This document shows, piece after piece, positions 45,428-54,932 of a DNA stretch of 64,000 nt. Origin of the DNA: Armatimonadetes bacterium CG06_land_8_20_14_3_00_66_21 (GTDB lineage: Bacteria; Armatimonadota; Abditibacteriia; CG2-30-66-41); contig PEVN01000452.1 of NCBI GenBank assembly GCA_002779825.1, positions 18,371 through 82,370 on the forward strand, in the 5' to 3' direction. Position 1 is the first letter of the stretch. Each line of letters starts with the position of its first letter. Made by a program: the position numbers and the translations under genes. The notes beneath the pieces were generated by a model that worked only from the letters and a program-made list of their open reading frames with translations, searched no databases and was not told the origin of the DNA.

Positions 45428-47260
45428 TCACTCACTGTATTTGACGCCCTGGCGGAAATGCCTTGCCAACTCCTGATATTCCTGATGGAGCGGGTCCTCT
45501 CCGCTCAAGGTGCCGGCTGCCAGCCGCGTGTTGACCTCAGCCCGAACTTCCTCCCAGCGCTTCCGGCGAGCCCGGTCGCGGATGAGCTCGATCCGTTCTG
45601 CGAGCCTCGTTTCCGTCGTTGCCATGGCTGGTGGCTCCAGCGCTAACCGGCTGAGCAGTGCTTTCGCCTCGGTGTTCTCCGCGTCGGCGACGACCTTGCC
45701 GACATCAGTCTGCACGAGCCCGCCGAGGTGGGCGAAGAGCGCTGCGGCAGCCGCCCGGCACGTGTCATCAGCCCACTCGTCGAGCGCAAGGTGCTCCTTC
45801 ACGTAGCGGGCGGCTTTGGTCTCGTGCAACATCGCAGAGAGCAGCTCGTGTTCTGCTCGCACGTAGCCGGGGACCGGCCGCGGCCCCTGCGGCCGGAGAG
45901 GGGGCGCTTGTTGCCCGCTCGCCTGGGGTGAGCGCCCTTGCGGTCGGGTGGGTCGCCGCAGCGCCTGCCGCACCTCGTGCCGGATGGCTGCCTCTGCCTG
46001 CTGCACCCGGCCAAGATCGGGGTGACACCAACGCACCGCGAGTCTGCCAATCTGCTCTTCCCGCTCGATCTCGCTGCGGAGATCACACAGGATGGGTACC
46101 ACCTGCCGCACCATCTCGGCGGTGATCTTGGCGGAGCCGGCCGGTTGCTCACGCACGGCGCGGTTGAGGCGGTAGTCGATCAGCGAGACGGCGTCGCGAA
46201 CCGCCTGCTGGAACGCCTCCGGGCCCGCCTCGCGAACCCAGTCATCCGGGTCCTTCCCTGCCGGCATCTCGACGATCCGGACTTTGATCTCCTGTTCCTG
46301 GAAGATAGTCGCCCCTCGCACCACCGCCGCCATGCCGGCGGAGTCGCCGTCGAAGGCGGCCACGATGGTCTTCGCGTAGCGCGCCAGCGTGCTCCCGGAC
46401 CGGGGTGTCACGGCCGTGCCCATGGTTGCGACGGCGTTGGTGATTCCATGTTGGTGGAGGGCGATGGTGTCCATGTACCCCTCGACCAAGATGACCTCTC
46501 CTTGAGCTGAGATGTCGCGCGCCGCCAGGTTGAGGGCGTACAGCAGGTCGCCTTTGCTGAACACCGGGGTCTCGGCGGTATTCACGTATTTTGCCGATTC
46601 GTCCTTCAGTGCGCGCCCACCGAAGCCGACCACGTTCCCTGACACATCCCAGATGGGGAACATCAGCCGGCCGCGGAACCAGTCGAAGTGGCCAGTGCCC
46701 TCTCGCCGACGCGACACAAGTCCGGCCTTCACGCCCTCCTCCGGCGTGACGCGCGCCCGCCGCAGTCGGTTGAGCAGCGCGTCCCAGGAGTCCAGCGAGT
46801 AGCCCAACTGGAAACGTTCCGCCGTTGCGTCGTCGATGCCTCGCCGGGCCAGGTAGGCTCGTGCTCCCGCTGCCTCGGGCGCCTGCCCCAGCGCCTCGTG
46901 GTACCAGCGGGAGACCATGGCGTTGATCTCGAGTATGCGTTCCCGTTCGGACCGCCGCGCGGCGTGGTCGCCCGAGACCTCGAAACGCAGGTTCACCCGC
47001 TCAGCAAGCTTCCGCGCCGCCTGGACAAAGTCCAGTGCATCGTGGCGCATGATGAAGTCGAACACATCCCCGCCGACGTTGCAGCCGAAGCAGTGGAACA
47101 CCTGCTTCTCCCGCGAGACGGTGAAGGAGGGAGTCTTCTCTTTGTGGAACGGGCAAAGCCCCTGGAACTCGCTGCCCGCCCGCTTCAGCGCCACATAGTC
47201 GGAGATGACCTCGACAATGTCGTTGCGTTGCCTGATCTCTTCTTTCTGGTCTGCAGCCAT
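45428..47260 (-). CDS. dnaG: DNA primase
   Basis: IVEVISDYVALKRAGSEFQGLCPFHKEKTPSFTVSREKQVFHCFGCNVGGDVFDFIM zinc-binding domain; VILVEGYMDTIALHQHGITNAVATMGTA TOPRIM. Confidence 0.96.
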   Translation of the reverse strand: MAADQKEEIRQRNDIVEVISDYVALKRAGSEFQGLCPFHKEKTPSFTVSREKQVFHCFGCNVGGDVFDFIMRHDALDFVQAARKLAERVNLRFEVSGDHAARRSERERILEINAMVSRWYHEALGQAPEAAGARAYLARRGIDDATAERFQLGYSLDSWDALLNRLRRARVTPEEGVKAGLVSRRREGTGHFDWFRGRLMFPIWDVSGNVVGFGGRALKDESAKYVNTAETPVFSKGDLLYALNLAARDISAQGEVILVEGYMDTIALHQHGITNAVATMGTAVTPRSGSTLARYAKTIVAAFDGDSAGMAAVVRGATIFQEQEIKVRIVEMPAGKDPDDWVREAGPEAFQQAVRDAVSLIDYRLNRAVREQPAGSAKITAEMVRQVVPILCDLRSEIEREEQIGRLAVRWCHPDLGRVQQAEAAIRHEVRQALRRPTRPQGRSPQASGQQAPPLRPQGPRPVPGYVRAEHELLSAMLHETKAARYVKEHLALDEWADDTCRAAAAALFAHLGGLVQTDVGKVVADAENTEAKALLSRLALEPPAMATTETRLAERIELIRDRARRKRWEEVRAEVNTRLAAGTLSGEDPLHQEYQELARHFRQGVKYSE

Positions 47261-47559
47261 GAGGGGTCCCGGGAGCCAAGTGGACCCCGTAGTGTTCGCC
47301 GCCATGCTCATAGGACCTTCTCGGCAGGCTGCGGTCCAGAGCGCTGGGAGTGCTGTGCGAAGCGGCCGAGCGGAAGACGAAGTCAGGCGGAGAGCGGCAC
47401 GAAGCGGGCGCGGCGAGACACTTAGGCCCGAGACTGGCAGCAAAAGACAGGTAGCCTCAACGAGTCGCGAAGAGAGCGAAGCCGCAGGCCAGTATGCCCT
47501 GCGAGTGGAGGGGAGGACGGGCACGTTGGGGATCGCGCCAGCGGCAGGGGAGAGGGCGG

Positions 47560-48798
47560 TTAGAAGTTCGTGCGGTAGTAGACCTTGCGCTCGGGGTTGA
47601 AGTGATCGGGATCGCCGAAAATGTTGATCCGGACAACCTTGTGATCCCGCAAGGTGAACATGACGTTGTAGCTGTCGTGGTAATAGAAGATGAACGTTCG
47701 GCGCAACTCGTTTGTAACGGTGCCGAAGCTGACGCTGCCGTTCAGTTGCGCCCCTCCGCCTCCGCTCGAAAAGGTCAGCCCGGTGGCTGCCGCCTGTTGG
47801 GCGCCGCCGCCCTGCGGTCCGCCTCCGCCCATACCCATGCCGGGTCCGCCCATGCCGCCCTCCATGCCGCCGGGTTCACCCATGCCACTGCCGCCGCCCG
47901 GGCCACCCATGCCGCCCCCGGGTCCGCCCATTCCACCGCCGGGTCCACCCATCCCACCGCCAGGTCCACCCATGCCGCCGCCTTCAGCGCCGCCGCCGCC
48001 GCCGCCGCCGGCCCCCATCGCTGCGCCGCCGCCACCGCCGCCGCCGCCGGATACGTAGGTCTGGATGTCGTCTGGAATGCCGTACCGCAGGAACACTCGC
48101 TGGGTGTCATCGCCGAGCCGGACGCAGTGCGCCGGGTCGCCAAGCTGGGTTGCCGCGATCTTGCATTGTGTCCCGGCGACGACGATCTGATCGATGAAGC
48201 CGAGTCGGTCCACAACGAACCCCATCGTATAGGTGTCGCGTTGATAGAGCCACTCGCAGTGGTTCTCATCCACCGCCACCCAGGCTGCCAGAGCCCAGGC
48301 TGGAGCCGGGCCGCCAGCCGAGACGGCCTGCGCCTGACCGCCGCCGCCACCTTCTCCGCCACCGGGTCCGCCCATGCCGCCACCGGGTCCGCCCATGCCG
48401 CCACCGGGTCCGCCCATGCCGCCGCCGGGTCCACCCATCCCGCCGCCCCCACCGGCGCCGCCCATCATCGCGGCCTCGCCGCCGCCCCCGCCGGCGCCGA
48501 CTCCACCGGGAGGCGTCTGCGCCGGAGCCAGACCGCCGCTGCCGACAACGACGGCGGTCGGATTGCCGTGAACACGGAAGAGACAGTACCGCAGCACGTA
48601 GTTGCCGGTTTCGCGGTCCAGCACCTTGTCGCCCAGGGAGACGCCGCAGAGCTGGAACTCGAACGGGTAGCGGACCCAGTGCTTCTGAGGCAGGCCGTCA
48701 GGGCCAATGAGTTGGTGGGCCAGGGTCGGGCCGACGCAAAGGATGAGAGCGGCTGCGGCGATGAACGCGCGCGTTGAGGTGGACTGTCGAGTGGGCAT
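47560..48798 (-). CDS. secreted glycine-rich protein with two BamE/SmpA-like modules interrupted by GGPGGGM arrays
   Basis: Signal peptide MPTRQSTSTRAFIAAAALILCVGPTLA; internal resemblance ...LGDKV...VLRYCLFRVHGNPTAVVV/LYQRDTYTMGFVVDRLGFIDQIVVAG and ...LGDDTQRVFLRYGIPDDIQTYVS/FYYHDSYNVMFTLRDHKVVRINIFG. Confidence 0.75.
   Translation of the reverse strand: MPTRQSTSTRAFIAAAALILCVGPTLAHQLIGPDGLPQKHWVRYPFEFQLCGVSLGDKVLDRETGNYVLRYCLFRVHGNPTAVVVGSGGLAPAQTPPGGVGAGGGGGEAAMMGGAGGGGGMGGPGGGMGGPGGGMGGPGGGMGGPGGGEGGGGGQAQAVSAGGPAPAWALAAWVAVDENHCEWLYQRDTYTMGFVVDRLGFIDQIVVAGTQCKIAATQLGDPAHCVRLGDDTQRVFLRYGIPDDIQTYVSGGGGGGGGAAMGAGGGGGGGAEGGGMGGPGGGMGGPGGGMGGPGGGMGGPGGGSGMGEPGGMEGGMGGPGMGMGGGGPQGGGAQQAAATGLTFSSGGGGAQLNGSVSFGTVTNELRRTFIFYYHDSYNVMFTLRDHKVVRINIFGDPDHFNPERKVYYRTNF
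47881..48000 (-). repeat. GGPGGGM heptapeptide array (diverged copies)
   Basis: Repeated ccgccgggtccacccatccca-type 21-bp units encoding GGMGGPGGGMGGPGGGMGGPGGGMGGPGGG. Confidence 0.9.
48361..48444 (-). repeat. GGPGGGM heptapeptide array (near-identical copies)
   Basis: accgggtccgcccatgccgcc exact at 48361-48381, 48382-48402, 48403-48423, plus a variant at 48424-48444. Confidence 0.95.
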
Positions 48799-48939
48799 CG
48801 TTTGGTTCCTCGCTGTCGGTTCGCCGAAGCCAGGCAGGGAGCCCCACCTGGTTCCGAAAGGCGCTCGGGTGCCACAAACAAAGGACACCCTACAATACCC
48901 GCAGGATAGGCGAGCCAAACAACTCCCGCAGGATCGTTC

Positions 48940-51660
48940 TCACCCGGACTCGGCCGGTACTGAAAGCGCTGTCGTGGTCACAGGATACCTCAATATGCCG
49001 TCGGTCACAACGGCGACTTCAGAGGTGCCCTCTAGCTTGTGGACGCGGGCGCGCACCCGCCCCGCGAATCCGGGCAGTTGGAGACCCGCGCCGGGGGTGT
49101 CTGACCACCAGTACCACCTGCCGCCGAGGCGCACGAGTTCGTAGCAGCCGCCCGACTGGTACACGTTGATCTCGCCGAGTTCGCCCACCCGAAACCGGCA
49201 CGGTCGGTCGGTCGGTCGGCCGTCGGTGCACACCGGCGCGCGGCCGAAGCTGCGGACGACGCCGCGGGCTGTCCCGCCAGCGCCAGGCTGTGTCACCGCC
49301 TGCGCTTCGTTGCGAGCGTCTGTCGCCACCCGGATCAGGAAGTCCGGGGTCGTCTGCAGCGGCTGGCTGGTGAGGCTCAGTGCCAGCGCCACGCCCGGAC
49401 CGCTCAGCCCGGCGACGCGGAGTCCGGACAACTGGCGTTCCGCCGGCTTGAGTGCGCCGGCCACGGCCTGGAATCGTGGTGCGTCCACCGTCAGCAGACC
49501 CTCCGCGCAATGGCGCTCGAGTTCGCCGGTGTCGCTGCAAAACGTCCGCGTGTCGACGCTAACGTGAGAGACCGGAGCGTCGTAGAGCTTGCGGAGGGCG
49601 TCGAGACTCAGGCGGAGGGTGTTCCCCGCGGACAGCGAGTTGAAGGCGAAGCTGCGCGTCTGCGGGTCATACAGCCCATAGGCTTCGCCGGTCTGCTCGC
49701 TGACGCCAATCGGTTCGCAGCCTCGTTGGCGGAGCGCCGCGAGGTCGAAGGGAGGCCAGAGTTGGAGGGTCTTCCGCACGCCGTCGCCGAACAGCAGTCC
49801 GGCGAACGACACTGCCCGGGTGGCGGACTCCTTCGTCGGCAGCGCCAGCGTGGCAACAGAAAGCGGCACCGGCGCGCGGGCGGAGTCTGCCAGGTCGAGG
49901 CTGCGTCCCGCGGCCGACAGCAGGCGGCCGGCGCCGAGAAGACGCCCGGTCCCACTCCTCCCGGAGGCGATGGACAGTCCGCTGCTGGTGGTCCACTCGT
50001 CGTCGTACAGCCGGTTCTGCGTTCGGGTGACCCAGGCCAGGCGGTAGAGCGGGCTGTGGTAGCGGAAGTAGTAGAAGGTATCGACCTGCGAGTAGCAGAC
50101 CTCTGCCGAGCGCCGAGCGGCCGAGACGTCTTGGCGAAGGAACGCAGTCGCGCAAGCGCCGACCAGAGACCAGCGAGCCGGGTCAGCGTGAGCATCGAAG
50201 TAGCTGACGGGGTTAACCGAGTCTTCCGTGCCATAGGTGAACAAGAGCAATGCATCGAGGTCTTGCAGCAAGCCGTACGCTGTGGCCTCGACGATCCCTG
50301 CAGAGCGATACCGGTTCGGCCAGCAGTAGCCCCACTCGCGCACCACCAGCGGCTTTCCCGCCATCCGCGAGAGCGTTACCCAAGGAGCGAAGCCGAACTC
50401 GTCTTCGTTCGCCACGGGGTTGTCGCCGTGGAAGTAGGAGGGGAGCTTCCAGTCCTTGCCGGCGGGCCAGGAAGGATGGTCCTGATAGTAGTTGTTGCCG
50501 ACGAAATCCAGTTCGTCGGCGACGGACTGGAGGTCGGGCATCTGGTGGTTGCTTACCACCGCCGTGAGCGGGACGCTGACGCCAAGCCCGCGCAGGTGCT
50601 GCTTCATCGCGCGGAAGTACTGACGCTGCACCTCGTAGGCGAACAGCGCGCCTTCGTTCTTGCGGACCGGCGACCGGACGGAGGCGGCATACGGCGAGTC
50701 GTTCAGCTCGCCCAGTTCCATTGCCGGCAGTTCGACCGTGCCGCGCTCCAGGCTCTCGTCTGGTCGCAAGGCTTGTTCGCCTCGGAAGTTGGTCCAGCGG
50801 GCGCGGAGGGTTCCGGTGTTCCCGTGGCGTTGGCGCAGGAAGTCATTCCACCGCGCGGCAAGCTGCTCCTGGTACGGCGACACGAGCGTCCGCCACTGGC
50901 TCCGCCTGATGAGGAGACCATTCTCGTCGCAGAGTTCCACCAGCGCCACCGCCGGGTCGTCGGCATACGAGAGGTGCGTGAACGGGTTGACGTGCTCCTT
51001 GAGCAGCTTGGTCGCGTACTCCTTCTGCAGCTCGATGAGGCGCGGGTCGAAGCACGCGTAGGGCTTTGCACCTCGGTCGAGCTTCTCGCCGTTGGGGACC
51101 CCATCGCCCGTCTTGAAGGTGCGGTAGTCCAACAGGTCGAGGTAGGTGTAGATTCCTCGTTCCTTCAGTCTGGCGATCCAGTAGTCGAGTGCGCGGAGGC
51201 GGTCTGGATGGAGGTGCCGAGAGTCGCTCTGGTCGCCGTCGATGACACCGTAGACATCGTCAAAATGGTGCAGCCTGACCATGTTGAGGCCTGCGCGGGC
51301 AAACACGTCAACGACTTGGTCGATGGTGGCGTCGTCCACGAACAAGCTGCGCCCCGCCACATTGATGCCGAAGAACCGCGCCCGGCCGCCCTTCTCAAAG
51401 TAGAAATGGCCGTCTGCCCCCACACGCACGAAGCCGTGCTTCCCGGCGGGTGCGTCCAGCAACTCGGTGAGGTTGGCCAGCGAGGAATAGGGGAACCGGG
51501 CGTACCGGGGATCGAGTACGTTCATGGGCGCGGCCGGCGCGGCAGTGATTCCAGGGCAGCCGAGAGAGAGCGCCAGCCAAACGAGTGACAGGTGCTGGCG
51601 GCTGGCTCTGGTTCGCCCGGTTTGCCGGCCGTATCGCGGCCCGATTGTCTCAGTACTCAT
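48940..51660 (-). CDS. secreted cellulase/beta-galactosidase-like glycoside hydrolase (clan A)
   Basis: 906 aa; FYFEKGGRARFFGINVAGRSLFVDDATIDQVVDVFARAGLNMVRLHHFDDVYG...PLVVREWGYCWPNRYRSAG; TIM-barrel GH pattern. Confidence 0.75.
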   Translation of the reverse strand: MSTETIGPRYGRQTGRTRASRQHLSLVWLALSLGCPGITAAPAAPMNVLDPRYARFPYSSLANLTELLDAPAGKHGFVRVGADGHFYFEKGGRARFFGINVAGRSLFVDDATIDQVVDVFARAGLNMVRLHHFDDVYGVIDGDQSDSRHLHPDRLRALDYWIARLKERGIYTYLDLLDYRTFKTGDGVPNGEKLDRGAKPYACFDPRLIELQKEYATKLLKEHVNPFTHLSYADDPAVALVELCDENGLLIRRSQWRTLVSPYQEQLAARWNDFLRQRHGNTGTLRARWTNFRGEQALRPDESLERGTVELPAMELGELNDSPYAASVRSPVRKNEGALFAYEVQRQYFRAMKQHLRGLGVSVPLTAVVSNHQMPDLQSVADELDFVGNNYYQDHPSWPAGKDWKLPSYFHGDNPVANEDEFGFAPWVTLSRMAGKPLVVREWGYCWPNRYRSAGIVEATAYGLLQDLDALLLFTYGTEDSVNPVSYFDAHADPARWSLVGACATAFLRQDVSAARRSAEVCYSQVDTFYYFRYHSPLYRLAWVTRTQNRLYDDEWTTSSGLSIASGRSGTGRLLGAGRLLSAAGRSLDLADSARAPVPLSVATLALPTKESATRAVSFAGLLFGDGVRKTLQLWPPFDLAALRQRGCEPIGVSEQTGEAYGLYDPQTRSFAFNSLSAGNTLRLSLDALRKLYDAPVSHVSVDTRTFCSDTGELERHCAEGLLTVDAPRFQAVAGALKPAERQLSGLRVAGLSGPGVALALSLTSQPLQTTPDFLIRVATDARNEAQAVTQPGAGGTARGVVRSFGRAPVCTDGRPTDRPCRFRVGELGEINVYQSGGCYELVRLGGRWYWWSDTPGAGLQLPGFAGRVRARVHKLEGTSEVAVVTDGILRYPVTTTALSVPAESG

Positions 51661-53536
51661 TCGTCTCCCCGGCTCGTCCGGCGGACACGGGTCGTCCGGA
51701 CTTCAGGAGTTCCGACACAGTCACGAAGCGAAAGCCACGCTCCGTGAGGTTCTGGATGAGCAGCTCAAGGATGTGGACGGTCTCGTCCTTGCCGTTGTGA
51801 AGCAGGAGTAAGTCGCCCTCCGCCGCTTGGCGCGCCATCGCTCCGGCGATCTCCTCGGGCGCGCGCCCTTTCCAGGAGGTGATGTTGGGCCCCCAGAAGA
51901 TGGACACGTACCCTAACTCCCGCAGGGCAGCGCGGACATTGCCGTTGTAGTTCCCGCCGGGCGGCCGGAAGAGCCGGGTGCGCCGTTGACTCGCCTGGCG
52001 AATGGCAAGCTCCGCCTGCAGGACTTCGCGCTCTGCCGCGGGCGTGGTCAGTGTCGCCATGTTCGGGTGGGAGAAGGAGTGGTTCGCCAGTTCGTGCCCA
52101 TCTTTCTGAATCGCCCGAACCAGGTCGGGGTAGGCGGCCGCCATCTTGCCTACCAGGAAGAACGTGGCTCGCGCCCGGTGCTGGCGTAGGATCTCGAGGA
52201 TCTTCTCCGTAAAGAATGGTCGCGGCCCGTCGTCGAACGTGAGCGCCACGCACGGGCCGGCGCCCTCGACCCGCCACACTTCCGTGGCAGGTACCAGCGG
52301 GCGGTATTCGGCGCCTTGCCGCAGCCGCCGGAGCCCCTCATGCGCCTCGCTCCGAGTCGGGTCCTCCACGAAAAGGCGAGTGTACTCGGTCAGCGCCGCG
52401 TCGCGCTGACCGCCCTTCTCGTAGCTCTTCGCCAGAATCAGGCGCGGCCGGGTGGGGTCGGCGCGCACCCGCAGCAGTGTCCTGAGGTTGCTCTCGACAC
52501 TGACGCGGTCTGCCGGCGGTAAGGCCGCGGGCGGGGCGACGACCGTGGGCGGAGGCGGGGCAGGCGCGTTCTCCAACGCGACGTGACGGAACTGCTGGCC
52601 CAGCAGCACCCCGCCTGCGCCGTAGGCCTGAATCGCGACCACATGCGGGCCGTTGGCGGACGGGCTCGTGTCCCAGACCCAAGTGTACGGAGACTTGTTG
52701 GTGACCGCGCGCATAGCTCCGTCCAGCAGGAACGCGACGTATTGCGTCTCCTTCTGTAGCGACGACGCAGTCACGGCCATCGCGCCCGACACAGTGATCG
52801 GCGCGGGAAGTGGTGCGTCCATTACCAGCCTGCCCCGACTGGGGGTCAGCTCCAGGGACTGGAGACCGCCGCCGGACTCCGCCGGCTTCTCGGTGAAAGG
52901 CGAGGAAGTGCCGGTGGTTGCCTTCCCCGCTTCGAGGGAACCGGGTGTCAGATCGACCAAGGCGGCCGTCGTAGCCGCGCTCTGTTGCAGTTGCCTGAGC
53001 TGCTCAGTTGCCCCCGCGAGAGCGCCGCTGAGTATGTTTGCTGTGGCGGCAACCTCATGCAGGAACGGGTAGCCGTTCGTCTGCGTGAGCGCGGTTTGAC
53101 ACTCCTTCACTGCACCGGCCGCGATCCCCTGAGTACAGAGGGCGTAGGCGAGGTTCGTTCGCGCTTCTGCGTACGTGGCGTCGAAGCGAACGGCGTTCTG
53201 GAAGTGCGTCGTCGCCTGTCCAACGTCGCCGGTTTTGAGCAGGAGCAACCCCATGGCGTTGTGGGCGGCGGCGTAGTCAGGGCGCGCCTCCAAGGCCGCC
53301 AGGTACTCTGCCTTGGCGGCGCTGAGGTCGCGCAGGCACGTGGCCGCAAGGCCGAGAGCCAAGTGGATCTGCGGGTTCCCGGGCTCGAGTTTTTTGGCTC
53401 GGGTGAGCGAGGCGACCGCGCCGGGGTAGTCGCCTCGGCCCAGGAGTTCTATTCCCTGCTCCAGCGGAGACTGCCCGGCAACCTCCTGTCCCGCAGTGCC
53501 GAGAGCGGTGGACAAGCAGGCGAAGAGCAGGGCCAT
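51650..53536 (-). CDS. TPR-containing polysaccharide deacetylase (NodB domain)
   Basis: TPR-like N-term (EQGIELLGRGDYPGAVASLTRAKKLEPGNPQIHLALGL), C-term VALTFDDGPRPFFTEKILEILRQHRARATFFLVGKMAAAYPDLVRAIQKDGHELANHSFSHPNM. Confidence 0.94.
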   Translation of the reverse strand: MALLFACLSTALGTAGQEVAGQSPLEQGIELLGRGDYPGAVASLTRAKKLEPGNPQIHLALGLAATCLRDLSAAKAEYLAALEARPDYAAAHNAMGLLLLKTGDVGQATTHFQNAVRFDATYAEARTNLAYALCTQGIAAGAVKECQTALTQTNGYPFLHEVAATANILSGALAGATEQLRQLQQSAATTAALVDLTPGSLEAGKATTGTSSPFTEKPAESGGGLQSLELTPSRGRLVMDAPLPAPITVSGAMAVTASSLQKETQYVAFLLDGAMRAVTNKSPYTWVWDTSPSANGPHVVAIQAYGAGGVLLGQQFRHVALENAPAPPPPTVVAPPAALPPADRVSVESNLRTLLRVRADPTRPRLILAKSYEKGGQRDAALTEYTRLFVEDPTRSEAHEGLRRLRQGAEYRPLVPATEVWRVEGAGPCVALTFDDGPRPFFTEKILEILRQHRARATFFLVGKMAAAYPDLVRAIQKDGHELANHSFSHPNMATLTTPAAEREVLQAELAIRQASQRRTRLFRPPGGNYNGNVRAALRELGYVSIFWGPNITSWKGRAPEEIAGAMARQAAEGDLLLLHNGKDETVHILELLIQNLTERGFRFVTVSELLKSGRPVSAGRAGETNEY

Positions 53537-53592
53537 TGCCGCGGCTCTGCCGCGGCCGGTTGCCCAGTTGGGCCCCCTTCGTTCCCGACCCC

Positions 53593-53946
53593 TCAGGTGC
53601 GGCGTGACGGCCCCTCCTTGGGCGAGCCCCAGCCTGCGTGAACAAGCCCAAATGTGGTGTACTTGCCTGTCGCCTCATGCCAGGAGAGCCGGAGGTCCTC
53701 CACTCGCGCCCCCCCCGGGCCTTGGCGGAGGTATTCGAGCAGGGAGGCGAGCCGGTCGGCCGCGCCTTCGGCAATGACCTCAACACACCCGTCCGGGAGG
53801 TTGCGAACAGTGCCCGACACACCCAGCGCGTGGGCGCGGCCGAGCACAAACGCGCGGTAGCCCACGCCCTGCACGGTTCCACTCACGACGGCCTCCAAGC
53901 GCCGGCAGCCGCGCGATTCTGTTTGGTTCTGTGACTCGTCCAGCAC
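53593..53946 (-). CDS. acyP: acylphosphatase
   Basis: VSGTVQGVGYRAFVLGRAHALGVSGTVRNLPDGCVEVIAEG. Confidence 0.93.
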   Translation of the reverse strand: MLDESQNQTESRGCRRLEAVVSGTVQGVGYRAFVLGRAHALGVSGTVRNLPDGCVEVIAEGAADRLASLLEYLRQGPGGARVEDLRLSWHEATGKYTTFGLVHAGWGSPKEGPSRRT

Positions 53947-54093
53947 GGGGCCGGATTCTACTCGTGCCCGGCCACCGTGTCAAGGAAGCCCCACGCACGG
54001 CACGCCCGACCGTGGGCATTGTCGCTCGCCGCAAGGAGATCACGCGCAGCCGGGGAACTTAACGAGCAGCCCAGATGAGGGAGAGCGCCGCGT

Positions 54094-54834
54094 ATGTCTA
54101 CCTCCAAGCCGTTCGAACTGGTTGCCCACCGCGGCGACAAGACAAATGCCCCCGAGAATACGCTCGCCGCGTTCCGCCGCGCCTGCGAGGTCGAGTGCGA
54201 AGCCATCGAGTTGGACGTCCACCTGACGAGGGACGGCGAACTGGTGGTGATCCACGATGGCACGCTTGACCGCACCACCTCCGGCAGCGGCCAGGTGGCC
54301 GACCAGACGCTCGCCGAGGTCCGCCGCCTGGAGGCCGGCTCGTGGTTCTCCCCGGAGTTCGAGGGGGAGCCGGTCCCGACGCTCGCGGAAGCCATCGCCG
54401 CTGTTGCCGGTCGCAGGATATTGGTGGTCGAGATCAAGGACCCACCCAGGGACAGCGACCGCGTCGAGCAAGCCGTCCTGAGCGACCTCCGCAACGGCGA
54501 ACTCCTCGAAGCTTCGCTGGTCATCTCGTTTGACTGGCAGAGCGTCGAGAATGTCCGGCGTCTCGCGCCCGCGACCAACGTGTCCCTGCTCGGGATCAAC
54601 GGCCCGGCGCTGCTGGAAGCCGCCCGGCAGCGGGCCACCGGCCGCATGTCTCTGCTCCACACCGCTTGCACCGAGGGGTTGGTGAGCGCCGCTCGCGAGG
54701 CCGGCGTGTGGGTGAACGCCTGGACGGTCAACAATGAGGAGGAGATGCGACGACTTGTCGCCCTCGGCGTCGACTCAATCGCCTCCGACCGGCCAGCGGA
54801 CATGGCGGAATGGCGGAAGCGGCTGACGGCGTAG
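54094..54834 (+). CDS. glycerophosphodiester phosphodiesterase
   Basis: ELVAHRGDKTNAPENTLAAFRRACEVECEAIELDVHLTRDGELVVIHDGTLDRTTSGSGQV. Confidence 0.95.
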   Translation: MSTSKPFELVAHRGDKTNAPENTLAAFRRACEVECEAIELDVHLTRDGELVVIHDGTLDRTTSGSGQVADQTLAEVRRLEAGSWFSPEFEGEPVPTLAEAIAAVAGRRILVVEIKDPPRDSDRVEQAVLSDLRNGELLEASLVISFDWQSVENVRRLAPATNVSLLGINGPALLEAARQRATGRMSLLHTACTEGLVSAAREAGVWVNAWTVNNEEEMRRLVALGVDSIASDRPADMAEWRKRLTA

Positions 54835-54932
54835 ATCCGGGAATTGCCAGAGCGCCCTGCCCCCTGGAGGTTCCCCGGTGGCACTCGTGCTGCCTCGGTG
54901 GTTCACCACGTCTCAGTGACGGCCTCCCTCGC

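Noticed and set aside
47881-48444. Possible CRISPR array
   Set aside because: Periodic 21-bp units without spacers, in frame within a CDS (Gly-rich heptads): a coding minisatellite, not CRISPR.
49510-51588. 692-aa plus-strand ORF
   Set aside because: Antisense shadow of the 906-aa glycoside hydrolase; no recognisable domain.
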